Shown piece by piece: positions 18,697-27,057 of a stretch of 64,000 nucleotides of DNA. Source of the DNA: Ovoidimarina sp038744785 (GTDB taxonomy: Bacteria > Pseudomonadota > Alphaproteobacteria > Rhodobacterales > Rhodobacteraceae); assembly GCA_038744785.1 (NCBI GenBank), contig JBCDLX010000002.1:164891-228890 (forward strand). The letters run 5' to 3'. The translations under genes and the position numbers were made by a program. Position 1 is the first letter of the stretch, and each line of letters starts with the position of its first letter. Below the pieces are notes generated by a model. It was given only the letters and a program-made list of their open reading frames with translations. It searched no databases and was not told the DNA's origin.

Positions 18697-20385
18697 TCAC
18701 TCGGCTGCGGCTGTCTGATCCGCGGTTGGACCGTCCCAGGCATGAATGCGGACCGGGGCCGATCGCCCCCTAACGGCGATCTCGTGGGTTTGGCTGCCTG
18801 CCACGTCGCCACCAGCCAAGTCTATCATATCCTGCGACGCGATCAGCACAGCCTTGTATTCCTTCGTCAACGCTTCCAGTCGGCTTGCCGTGTTCACCAC
18901 ATCGCCGACAGCTGTAATGCCTGTCGCAGTTCCATGCCCGATCTCGCCCACGATAACGCGCCCTGCGTGGAGACCAATGCCCATTCGCAGCGGGGTCGGC
19001 AGATCGGCGACCATATCCCGGTTCATCCGGGCAAGCCGGTCCTGCATCTCGTTCGCCGTTGCCAGGGCGTCGCGTGCCGCCTGCTCGGGCGTGGTGTCCA
19101 ACCCGAACAAGGCCATGATACCGTCGCCCATGAACTTGTCGATCCGGCCCCCGTGGCGCTCAATCGCTTCGCCCATTTCGCGCGCGAAACGATTTAGAAG
19201 GAACACCACGTCGTAAGGCAGCTTTTGTTCGGTCAGCGTGGTGAAGCCTCTGAGATCTGCGAAGAGGATGGTCATAACACGCTCGTCCCCCTCTCGAAAA
19301 TCCGAGGCGCGACGTGCGGCGCGTGGCCCGGCATCGGCAGGCAGAAGAAGGGTGACCTTCACGTCCCCGCGCGGCCTGGTCTGGCAGGCCAATCGTACGC
19401 CGGGTGCCGCATTGACGCGGGCAAGAACCTTGGCCTCTTCCTCTCCTGGTGGGGCAACCGCCTCCGCATCGCCCGAAAGCTGGACCCGGCATGTGGAACA
19501 CCGCCCGCGCCCGCCACAGACAGAGGCGTGGGGGATCTCGTGCTCCTTGCTTGCATCGAGAACGGAACTGCCAATCCGGGCTGTTACCGTTCGTCCGCCT
19601 TCGTACTGCACCTTGAACCGGCCGCTGCGATCCTCGCGCCGCAGCCGCAGGGCACGGAGTACAAAGGTCAGCGCGATTGTTCCGAGGAGACCCGCCGAGA
19701 TGTTTGTTGGCGCCGCTTGCATCCATGCTGTGTCCGCTTGGGGCAGGTATCGGAACTCTCCAAGCGTTTCCTGTATCCATGCGGGGTCGTTTGCAATGCG
19801 GAACTGAACTTCTCTTCCTGACGCAATGAACCCCGCAAGCGCCAGGATCGGCACGGCAACAAAGAATGCTGCAAGCGGCGCCCGAAAGGCACTGTAGGAC
19901 CGCTTCAGGCGCAGCCAGAAATGCAGTCCCAGACACCCGTGAACCCATGCCACGAAGAGTCCCACAATCTGTTGTAAGGAAGAGGTCGGTGGACCCGTCC
20001 AGAAGAATGTTTGAATGACCCGGTAAGAGGTATCAAAGTCGATCACTTCAGCGGCGCCGCGGGTTGCGACGATGTGGCCAGCCAGAAGAAGCGGGATCAG
20101 AAACCCTAACACCAGCTGCACCGCTTCGGACCAGGGCATCCGCATCCGGTTACGACGATAGAGGCTCCACAATGCCAAGGCGATGTGAACCAAGAGCGCG
20201 CCATAGATCAGAATCAGCCCCGGCGTGGTTCCGATTAGCATCCCGGCAAGATCGCCGACCTCTGAGAGAGTATCGAGACCCGCCAAGCCCAGTGACAGGT
20301 TTAGAAGATGAAGGGTGACGTAGACGTATAGGATCAGCCCTGTGGCAAGCCGGATGCGGCGGGCCGGGATCTTGGCTGGGTCCAA
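18697..20385 (-). CDS. Membrane adenylate/guanylate cyclase with [2Fe-2S] ferredoxin module
   Basis: The 562-residue protein has three parts. A membrane anchor (~10-245) has about six helices and histidines inside or next to them (H26, H67, H104, H149, H155) that could ligate haem. A plant-type ferredoxin domain (~255-350) has Cys290, Cys296, Cys299 and Cys334 (SVCGGRGRCSTCR). A class III cyclase domain (~365-550) has metal aspartates D377 (FADLRGF) and D421 (MGDGIMALF). The arrangement resembles rhizobial CyaC, described as a cyclase with a hexahelical haem-binding anchor; that match is from memory. It probably couples membrane or quinone redox state to cyclic nucleotide synthesis. The upstream gene on the same strand encodes a second ferredoxin-domain protein. 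Confidence 0.88.
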   Translation of the reverse strand: MDPAKIPARRIRLATGLILYVYVTLHLLNLSLGLAGLDTLSEVGDLAGMLIGTTPGLILIYGALLVHIALALWSLYRRNRMRMPWSEAVQLVLGFLIPLLLAGHIVATRGAAEVIDFDTSYRVIQTFFWTGPPTSSLQQIVGLFVAWVHGCLGLHFWLRLKRSYSAFRAPLAAFFVAVPILALAGFIASGREVQFRIANDPAWIQETLGEFRYLPQADTAWMQAAPTNISAGLLGTIALTFVLRALRLRREDRSGRFKVQYEGGRTVTARIGSSVLDASKEHEIPHASVCGGRGRCSTCRVQLSGDAEAVAPPGEEEAKVLARVNAAPGVRLACQTRPRGDVKVTLLLPADAGPRAARRASDFREGDERVMTILFADLRGFTTLTEQKLPYDVVFLLNRFAREMGEAIERHGGRIDKFMGDGIMALFGLDTTPEQAARDALATANEMQDRLARMNRDMVADLPTPLRMGIGLHAGRVIVGEIGHGTATGITAVGDVVNTASRLEALTKEYKAVLIASQDMIDLAGGDVAGSQTHEIAVRGRSAPVRIHAWDGPTADQTAAAE

Positions 20386-20565
20386 AGGTCACCTCAAGAG
20401 ATTTGCGCGCGAACGCCAAGGAAAGATGCGGTCACCTTGGTCGGCGGGTTGGCTGGTCTGCAAGCGTTTTCCGGTATTCGACGGTCGAAGCTGCCTGTTC
20501 CCGACTTTCCATGCTCGGATGTCCCGCTGTCACTGGGTCTAACAGGAATTGGCTGCCGGAGGCGC

Positions 20566-22605
20566 TTAGCCGCGTCGTCTGCGTCGTCGTCCACCAGCCT
20601 CCGCCGCTTCGCCGACATTGAAGCTCATCTCGGGTAGGTCGACCACAGAGCGTAGGATTGGAAAGGGGTCTGCCGCGTTCGGCATCGCGGATGCGTTGAC
20701 GAAATGCTCCTGAAACCTGGGTTCGATTGCGGTTTCTATTTTTTCGACCTTGCGCACCAGTTCTTCGATGCTGCCGCGCGCCGTACGGTTCAGAAGGGCG
20801 ATCCGCGCACCGGTCCCGGCCGCGTTCCCAGCGCTTGTGACCTTGTCCAGTGTGCAATCTGGGATCATACCAATGACCATCGCATGCTTGGGCGAGATGT
20901 GCGCACCAAACGCACCGGCCAAGACAACCCGATCGACACCATCAACCCCGCGTTTATCCATTAACAGCCGCGCGCCTGAATAAAGCGCGGCCTTTGCCAT
21001 CTGAATTTCCCGGATATCGCGGTTCGTCACAGTGATCCGCGGGCCACCTATGTCGGAGGCGTCCCAAACCAGATAGGACCATGTGCGCCCGTCGGCGACG
21101 CAGCGTTCCGTGCCGGTCTGTTCTGGGTTTCCGATTAAACCGCTTGCATCGACAATGCCGGTCATACGCATCTCGGCCACCATCTCGATGATGCCCGATC
21201 CGCAGATCCCGGTGACGCCAGTGTCCTTGGTCGCTTCCACAAAGCCTGGATCGTCAGACCAGAGATCGCACCCGATGACCTTGAATCTCGGGGCTTTTGT
21301 CACCGGATCGATCTCGACCCTTTCGATCGCGCCCGGTGCGGCGCGCTGGCCTGCGCTGATCTGCGCACCCTCGAATGCCGGTCCGGTTGGCGAGGAACAG
21401 GCCAGAACGCCCTGCCGGTCGCCGAGTTGAATCTCGGCATTCGTGCCGACATCGACCACCAGCACAAGATCTTCGGATTTGTCGGGCGCTTCTGACAGTG
21501 TAACGGCCGCTGCGTCCGCGCCCACATGTCCTGCGATACAGGGCAGCATGTAGACCCGGGCTGACGGGTGAAGCGCGAGGTCCAACTCCCTTGCGGTCAG
21601 GTGCAGCGCGTCAGATGTCGCCAGCGCAAACGGTGCCTGGCCAAGCTCGTATGGATCAATCCCCAGAAATAAATGGTGCATGACCGGATTGCAGACGATG
21701 ACGGCATCGACGATCAGCGATGGCTCGACACGGGCCTCGGCTGCCACAGCCTCGATCAGCCCATTCATGCCGTCGCGCACCGCAGCCGTCATCTCGCCCG
21801 CGCCACCGGTGTTCATCATCCCGTAGCTGACACGGCTCATCAGGTCTTCGCCAAAGCGGATCTGAGGGTTCATCAGGCCAGACGATGCAATCACCTCGCC
21901 AGTTCTAAGATCGCAAAGATGCCCCGCGATGGTGGTAGAACCAAGATCGACAGCAAGTCCGTATATCGTGCCTTCGAAGTAACCGGGCCAAAGATGCAGA
22001 ACGCGGGGCGCGGCACTGTTCTCTGCCACATGGACAGCACAGGTTGCCTTCCACGCGCCCTTTCGCAAGACTGGCTGCATCTTTTGTAAGACGCTCAGAT
22101 CGGCGCGCACGTCGGCGAGGCCCCACTGCTCTGCAAGGGCTTTTGCCAACCTCTCCAGATCGCCCGAAGGGTCGTGCATGTCGGGCTCTTCGACCTCGAC
22201 GTAGAACAGTCTGACCGCCGGATCCATTTTGATCTCGCGCGCTTCAGCGCGCTTCCGGACGACCTGTCGATGGACCTGGCTTTCTGCGGGCACGTCGATC
22301 ACCACGTCGCCCATGATCTGGGCCTGACAGCCAAGGCGACGGCCTGGTTTCAGACCGCGCTTTTCGTCATATCGCGCTTCGACCGCATTCCATTCCGACA
22401 GGGCGTCTTCGGCCACGGTCACGCCGTGCTTAGGAAACTCTCCGATCCCCGGGCTAACTTGGCATTTTGAACAGATGCCGCGGCCACCGCAGACCGAATC
22501 AAGATCGACGCCAAGTTGGCGCGCCGCCGTCAGAACAGGTGTTCCTAGCTGGAATCGGCCACGCTTGCCCGAAGGAGTGAAAATCACGAGTGCGTCGTCT
22601 GCCAT
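20566..22605 (-). CDS. Ferredoxin-ASKHA corrinoid activase (RamA/RACo-like)
   Basis: Proteins of this family use a low-potential iron-sulfur centre and ATP to reduce inactive Co(II) corrinoid proteins back to Co(I). The 679-residue product has a [2Fe-2S] ferredoxin domain (~5-100; Cys39, Cys45, Cys48, Cys93; SVCGGRGICSKC) and a linker. An actin-like ASKHA domain follows (~210-650), with phosphate-binding DLGSTT (220-225), VVDVGTNAEIQLG and GICGSGIIEM. The C-terminus ends in GGRRRRRRG, unlike characterised activases. It would serve the MtrH-type methyltransferase encoded upstream and an MttB-like enzyme. The start ATG 22605 gives the expected beginning of the ferredoxin fold. Confidence 0.9.
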   Translation of the reverse strand: MADDALVIFTPSGKRGRFQLGTPVLTAARQLGVDLDSVCGGRGICSKCQVSPGIGEFPKHGVTVAEDALSEWNAVEARYDEKRGLKPGRRLGCQAQIMGDVVIDVPAESQVHRQVVRKRAEAREIKMDPAVRLFYVEVEEPDMHDPSGDLERLAKALAEQWGLADVRADLSVLQKMQPVLRKGAWKATCAVHVAENSAAPRVLHLWPGYFEGTIYGLAVDLGSTTIAGHLCDLRTGEVIASSGLMNPQIRFGEDLMSRVSYGMMNTGGAGEMTAAVRDGMNGLIEAVAAEARVEPSLIVDAVIVCNPVMHHLFLGIDPYELGQAPFALATSDALHLTARELDLALHPSARVYMLPCIAGHVGADAAAVTLSEAPDKSEDLVLVVDVGTNAEIQLGDRQGVLACSSPTGPAFEGAQISAGQRAAPGAIERVEIDPVTKAPRFKVIGCDLWSDDPGFVEATKDTGVTGICGSGIIEMVAEMRMTGIVDASGLIGNPEQTGTERCVADGRTWSYLVWDASDIGGPRITVTNRDIREIQMAKAALYSGARLLMDKRGVDGVDRVVLAGAFGAHISPKHAMVIGMIPDCTLDKVTSAGNAAGTGARIALLNRTARGSIEELVRKVEKIETAIEPRFQEHFVNASAMPNAADPFPILRSVVDLPEMSFNVGEAAEAGGRRRRRRG

Positions 22606-22777
22606 GTCCAGCCGTTATCCTGTCGCGTTCGCCTTACTTAACGCCTTCCCGCCTATGGAAAAGGCACCAGGCGGCACAAAGTCGCCTGTCTGCGGCATCC
22701 GTGCCCACCATGCGTTGAAACCGAACCACAGCGCGGTCAGGCAAGGTCCATAGCTTTGCCAGGGATTTCAGATTGCC

Positions 22778-23035
22778 GTGACCGCGACTTTGATTCTCCT
22801 CCTGCCGCTTGTCTACGTAGCGTTGCAATGGGCCGCTCTTAGCCGGATGCGGCGCGGCTGGCAGGTTGCCGCGCTTTTCCCGGCGATCTGCATGGCGGCC
22901 GCATTGGCCGCAATGGCTGTCGGCATCGCGGCGGGAAGCGATCTTGCAGCAGCCGGACTGATGTTGGGCCTGCCTTTGGCGACGGCCTATCTCATGATCC
23001 TTTGGCCGCTGCATTTTGTGCTTAGCGCGGAGTGA
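22778..23035 (+). CDS. Small hydrophobic membrane protein
   Basis: An 85-residue frame from a GTG at 22778 with an AGGGA sequence ~12 bases upstream. It contains about three hydrophobic segments (~1-22, 29-50, 55-80) with a positive loop (RMRRGW) after the first, consistent with an inner-membrane protein. No family recognised. Its last 14 bases overlap the 3' end of the opposite-strand gene. It is the only coding candidate between two minus-strand genes; call it probable rather than certain. Confidence 0.5.
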   Translation: MTATLILLLPLVYVALQWAALSRMRRGWQVAALFPAICMAAALAAMAVGIAAGSDLAAAGLMLGLPLATAYLMILWPLHFVLSAE

Positions 23036-23741
23036 AAACCCAGCTCGCTTCGACACCGGTGAACCAGACAACGATTGGAACTGGCGCCACCGCAAGGGCG
23101 AGGGTCGCCAGTGTCGCGCCCGGGCGAAAGATCCGGGTGAGCCCCGCTAAAAGGCAGATACCGCCGCCACCACCGATCAATCCGCTTCCAGGCATGTTTA
23201 CGAGAAGCGCGAGGGCGACGTAGCGCCACCGCACCGCGTGACCAGCGATGCGGTCGGGCAGACGGGCGCGCAGAACTGCAAGGCGACGTTCGGGAGGCAT
23301 CGGCTGAACCTCTGCAACAAACTGGGCGGCGCGCGACAAACGCAAGTCCTCTAGCCGTTGGTGCAACCAGCCAAGGGGCAGTTTGTGCCCGGCCAAAAAG
23401 GCCAGCATCAACCCCGCAACCGTCGCCAGATATACGACGGGCGCAACTTCCGCTCCGCGCAAGGCCAGCAGGGCCAGCCCAATTTCAATTCCTGGAACGA
23501 ACGGGACAGCGATTAAAAGCGCGTATGCAAGAACAAGCGCTCCGACCAGTCCGATTGTAAGCATCTCGCCATGGGCCGAGGTTTCTGCACGCACCAAAAC
23601 CCAGTCGATAAACAGATGCAATGCGACAACGACACCAGCCAGAAATGCAAGCCTGGCGGCAAGGCCAATCCAGGTACGGCGGCGTAGCGGCTGGGGCGGG
23701 GGATCTTCCATGAGCCGTACCAACCTATCGGGGCCGTTCAT
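23022..23741 (-). CDS. Integral membrane protein, unknown function
   Basis: About 239 residues from an ATG at 23741, with further upstream and downstream starts possible. Hydrophobic segments lie near 25-45, 60-90, 95-115, 180-200 and 205-230. A Gly-rich NMPGSGLIGGGGGICLLAG loop precedes the last helix. This resembles small SNARE-associated/DedA-like membrane families only in general character, so I give no function. It lies between the activase and the methyltransferase operon on the same strand. Confidence 0.65.
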   Translation of the reverse strand: MNGPDRLVRLMEDPPPQPLRRRTWIGLAARLAFLAGVVVALHLFIDWVLVRAETSAHGEMLTIGLVGALVLAYALLIAVPFVPGIEIGLALLALRGAEVAPVVYLATVAGLMLAFLAGHKLPLGWLHQRLEDLRLSRAAQFVAEVQPMPPERRLAVLRARLPDRIAGHAVRWRYVALALLVNMPGSGLIGGGGGICLLAGLTRIFRPGATLATLALAVAPVPIVVWFTGVEASWVFTPR

Positions 23742-23915
23742 TGCCGTCCAATAAACAGACCGTCTGTCCAGCGTTCCGCACATAGATGCCTTCTGACCCT
23801 AGCCCCGCAAATAAAAAATACGCCTTCGGGCTATCGGGTCGCGCTGGTCGTCTGGGCGCGGCGGTGGGGGCAGTCGCCTCAATGATTTTCCGTATTGTCG
23901 GCGTGAGCGCCGGGC

Positions 23916-24887
23916 TTACGATGCCCGCCGCCGTCTGCCACCCGAACGTCCGCCGCGTCCTCCGCCACTGGCAGCCGCCTTTTGGCTGGCTTCAGGAAAG
24001 GGTATGCCCTCTTTTACCTCGTCCAATACACGCGCGAATTTAATCCACTCCGACCCGTTGGCATCGTGGTTCATCAGAAAGTTCGCCGCGCGAATGGCTT
24101 CCATTTCAACCGGACGCACAGGGTTCATGATCGCGCTTGTCATTCCGGCGCCAATCGCCATTGGAAGAAACGCGGCATTGATCCCGTGTCTGTGCGGCAG
24201 CCCAAACGAGATGTTCGAAGCGCCGCAGGTGGTGTTTACGCCCAACTCCTCGCGCAGCTTGCGCACCAGGGCAAATACCTGACGGCCTGCAGTAGCCATG
24301 GCCCCTACCGGCATAACAAGCGGGTCGACCACAATATCATGGGCGGGAATGCCAAAATCAGCGGCCCGTTCAACAATTTTCTTGGCCACCGCAAATCGGA
24401 CTTCAGGATCTTCGGAAATGCCTGTGTCGTCGTTTGAAATTGCGACGACCGCAACGTTGTATTTCTTCACGAGCGGCAGAATGGCTTCAAGCCGCTCTTC
24501 CTCACCGGTCACCGAGTTCAGGAGCGGTCGACCCTCTGCGGCATCAAGGCCGGCTTCTAGAGCGCCAGGAACCGACGAATCGATGCATAAAGGAACATCC
24601 ACAAGTCCCTGAACAAGCTCGATCATTTTCCGCATCAGCGGGGGTTCAGTCTGGTTTGGATCGGGGTTCGAGTTGTAGACAACACCAGCGTTCACATCGA
24701 GCACCATCGCCCCGCATGCGACCTGTTCCAGCGCGTCCTTCTCGACTGTCGAGAAATCGCCAGCCTCAAGCTGAGCTGCAAGGACCTTTCGGCCCGTCGG
24801 GTTAATCCGTTCGCCAATCACACAGAACGGCTCGTCAAAGCCGATAGTGACGGTTTTTGATTTGGATTCGACCACCGTTCTGGTCAT
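23916..24887 (-). CDS. Methyltetrahydrofolate:corrinoid methyltransferase (MtrH/MtgA-like)
   Basis: The 323-residue protein has a pterin-binding TIM-barrel like dihydropteroate synthase and the MeTr/MtgA/AcsE enzymes: VIGERINPTGRK (~23), LDVNAGVVYNSNPDPNQTE, IDSSVPGALEAGL, NSVTGEEERL, VVDPLVMPVG and GASNISFGLPHR. These positions bind the pterin and the Asp/Asn pair that activates N5. It should pass methyl groups between a corrinoid protein and tetrahydrofolate. The last ~20 residues are Gly/Arg-rich (GGRGGRSGGRRRRAS), absent from family models. It overlaps the HAD gene by 4 bp (ATGA) and is the last gene of its operon. Confidence 0.9.
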   Translation of the reverse strand: MTRTVVESKSKTVTIGFDEPFCVIGERINPTGRKVLAAQLEAGDFSTVEKDALEQVACGAMVLDVNAGVVYNSNPDPNQTEPPLMRKMIELVQGLVDVPLCIDSSVPGALEAGLDAAEGRPLLNSVTGEEERLEAILPLVKKYNVAVVAISNDDTGISEDPEVRFAVAKKIVERAADFGIPAHDIVVDPLVMPVGAMATAGRQVFALVRKLREELGVNTTCGASNISFGLPHRHGINAAFLPMAIGAGMTSAIMNPVRPVEMEAIRAANFLMNHDANGSEWIKFARVLDEVKEGIPFPEASQKAAASGGGRGGRSGGRRRRAS

Positions 24888-25549
24888 GTAAGCTCTCCCT
24901 CAAGGCGCGCGAGCTCTGGCCCGAGCGCAGTGTCGTGGAAATTCTGAATGCTGGCGGCCGCGCCAGCCGCGCGCAGTGCTTCGTCGGACAGGCTGGATGT
25001 CAGCCCGATGGTCCGAAGCCCGGCGCCGACCGCCGACGCGATGCCGCTGGCGCTGTCTTCGAAAGCGATGGTATTTTCGGGCGTTGCGCCTAGAAGTTCC
25101 AGCGCATGCAGATACGGCGCGGGGTCAGGTTTGCCCCGCTCGCATTCTTCGCCGATCACAGTCGTATCAAATGCGCCAAGAAGGCCGATGGCGTCAAGCG
25201 AAGCTTCTGCATTCATTCGGGGTGCGTTTGTGACCACAGCAACCGACCACCCGGCGCGTCCGGCGCGCGAAAGAAGCTCGACCGCGCCAGGTGTGGGATC
25301 AATCTGCAGCCCGGGCAGGAGGTCACGGTAAGCCGCTTCTTTCAGAAGATGCAGTGCATGCGCGTCTTCGTCCGGGCAGTGTTTGGCGAAAATCTCAGAG
25401 TTATGGCGCCCGTGGATCTCGGCCACATAGAACGCCTCATCGACCGCGATGCCACGTTCTGCAAACATCTCTTTAAACACGCGAGCATGAAGCGGATCGC
25501 TGTCGATGAGCGTGCCGTCGAGATCAAAAAGAAGCGCGGGTCGGTGCAT
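24884..25549 (-). CDS. HAD-superfamily phosphatase (beta-phosphoglucomutase-like subgroup)
   Basis: A 221-residue haloacid-dehalogenase hydrolase with nucleophile motif FDLDGTLIDSD (D10, D12), motif II VVTNAPR, motif III GKPDPAPY and motif IV AFEDSASGI. The alpha-helical cap between motifs I and II places it in the phosphoglycolate phosphatase/beta-PGM subfamily. The substrate is unknown. It sits between the MetF-like and methyltransferase genes, six bases after the former and overlapping the latter, so a role in this one-carbon operon, perhaps clearing a damaged metabolite, is an inference. Confidence 0.88.
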   Translation of the reverse strand: MHRPALLFDLDGTLIDSDPLHARVFKEMFAERGIAVDEAFYVAEIHGRHNSEIFAKHCPDEDAHALHLLKEAAYRDLLPGLQIDPTPGAVELLSRAGRAGWSVAVVTNAPRMNAEASLDAIGLLGAFDTTVIGEECERGKPDPAPYLHALELLGATPENTIAFEDSASGIASAVGAGLRTIGLTSSLSDEALRAAGAAASIQNFHDTALGPELARLEGELT

Positions 25550-25555
25550 CGTCGG

Positions 25556-26476
25556 TCAGGCGACCTTCGCCGGACGGCCCGCAGCCCCACCGTTTTCGGT
25601 GACCCACGTTGCGTTCGTTTTGATCCCGCCCAACGGGAAGAAATGCACCTGTTCAACCGCAAAATCGGGATGCGCAGCCTTGTGGGCTGCCAGCGCAGCG
25701 ATCACGTCTGTCGGCTCATAAGGAAGAACAAGCTTGGTGACGTCCATTGCCCGTTTCTGAAGAACTTTCAGCGATGGACCGACACCGCAGGCAATCGCAA
25801 ATTTGATTAGGGTCTGAAGTTTCGCGGGTCCCGCAATGCCGATATGTACGGGAAGTTCGATACCCTCCGCGCGAAGCCTCTCCGCCCAGGCGATGATCGG
25901 GTCGGCATCGAACGCAAACTGCGTTGCAAGCGCCATGTCCGCGTCCGTCCGATCAGAGAATGCCTGCTTCCAGCGCAGCGCCTCCATCACGGCTTGGTCG
26001 CCACCGTCGGGGTCGATGTCGCGATTTCCTTCGGGATGCCCGGCAACATGCAGGCGTCGGAAGCCAGCCTTGTCGAACAGTCCGGTTTCCATCAGCTGCA
26101 TCGAGGCATGGAAATCGCCATGAGGTTCTGTCACGCCACCGGCCAGCAGAAGCGCCTGGTCGACACCTGCTTCGCCCTGATACCGCGAAATCCAGTCGGC
26201 AAGGGTGGCAGTGTCCTTGATGATGCGCGCCGGGAAATGCGGCATCACCGGGTACCCATCCTCGGCCAGACGTTTGGCGGTACGCACCATGTCCTCGATC
26301 GGGGTGCCTTCGATATGGGCGATGTAAACGCGCGTGCCTTCAGGCAGAAGGGCACGGAAATCCTCGACCTTCTCGGCTGTACGGGGCATCACCTCGATCG
26401 AGTAGCCCTTCAGGAAAGTCTCGATCTCAGGCGCGCTGCGCACCGGGTTTTTCCGCTTGAACTGCAAGAGCGCCAT
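25556..26476 (-). CDS. Methylenetetrahydrofolate reductase family protein
   Basis: The product is about 306 residues, the usual MetF length. The TIM-barrel starts with YSIEVMPRTAEK, which keeps the catalytic-Glu position, and continues through VYIAHIEGTPIED, LLLAGGVTEP, RRLHVAGHPEGN and GIAGPAKLQT. I chose the ATG at 26476, which has GGGAGG about six bases upstream; the 26512 start would add 12 residues. It differs from E. coli MetF in several motifs, so it may be a specialised paralogue that oxidises methyl-THF made by the neighbouring methyltransferase. It is second in its operon. Confidence 0.88.
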   Translation of the reverse strand: MALLQFKRKNPVRSAPEIETFLKGYSIEVMPRTAEKVEDFRALLPEGTRVYIAHIEGTPIEDMVRTAKRLAEDGYPVMPHFPARIIKDTATLADWISRYQGEAGVDQALLLAGGVTEPHGDFHASMQLMETGLFDKAGFRRLHVAGHPEGNRDIDPDGGDQAVMEALRWKQAFSDRTDADMALATQFAFDADPIIAWAERLRAEGIELPVHIGIAGPAKLQTLIKFAIACGVGPSLKVLQKRAMDVTKLVLPYEPTDVIAALAAHKAAHPDFAVEQVHFFPLGGIKTNATWVTENGGAAGRPAKVA

Positions 26477-26502
26477 CAGCGCCTCCCATGCTTGTGTTGG
26501 GC

Positions 26503-26799
26503 TCACGCCCACCCGTCGTTTGCGATCAGCGCCTTGATGCGGTCGCCGTCGTATTCCGCTTCGATCCTAGCGGCCTCTGCCTGCGCCGCTTCCTGCAGAT
26601 CACCTTCCGCCGTGCCCGCCGCCACTTTTCGCCATTCAGCGAGGTAGGCATCGGTTTCGGCCGCGCCAACCTTCATTGCGGCGCGGTCGATGGCTTGTTC
26701 AAAGCGCTCAGGCAATTGCACCTTGGCGCCCCGACGGCCTTTGCCGACGATGACCTGTGCCGGGATGTCCCGCCAATAGACGATTGTGATATCCGACAT
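26503..26799 (-). CDS. Virulence_fact-type small protein
   Basis: This 98-residue protein matches a small family named virulence factor (PF13769-type): ITIVYWRDIPAQVIVGKGRRGAKVQLPERFEQAIDRAAM. The name comes from mutant screens and does not describe a mechanism. No membrane segment or signal is visible. It is the first gene of the operon with the MetF-like, HAD and methyltransferase genes (26-bp gap to the next), so a role in folate/corrinoid one-carbon chemistry is more likely than virulence; this is inference from context. Confidence 0.85.
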   Translation of the reverse strand: MSDITIVYWRDIPAQVIVGKGRRGAKVQLPERFEQAIDRAAMKVGAAETDAYLAEWRKVAAGTAEGDLQEAAQAEAARIEAEYDGDRIKALIANDGWA

Positions 26800-27057
26800 G
26801 TGCGGCGAATCCTTTTGTTCGCACCCGTTTACGCGCGATCAGGCGCAGTGTTACGCGCGTTTTCGACATCGCGAGAAGGCTTTACGACGCGCCATAGGGT
26901 CATAGCGTTCAAGGCCGGGTCGGGCCAAGGGGCCTTTGGGTCCAAATTTCTCATGAACTTGATGAGGCGTGATGTCCGCGTCTGTGTTCGAACACGACAC
27001 TTGCGCGACGCCGCACGCTCGGCCTAGCATTGGGGCAACTTGAAATTGGAGGGCGAT
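26800..27057. promoter_or_regulatory. Divergent intergenic region with a 12-bp palindrome
   Basis: This 258-bp gap separates the one-carbon operon (-) from ppx/gppA (+). It contains GTGTTCGAACAC at 26984-26995, a perfect 12-bp palindrome that could be an operator. A GGAGGG ribosome site for the + gene lies at 27048-27053. No convincing small gene is present. Confidence 0.4.

Noticed and set aside
20566..22605. Cobalamin riboswitch in the corrinoid gene cluster
   Set aside because: No B12-box-like conserved sequence or suitable leader was seen ahead of the activase or the one-carbon operon.
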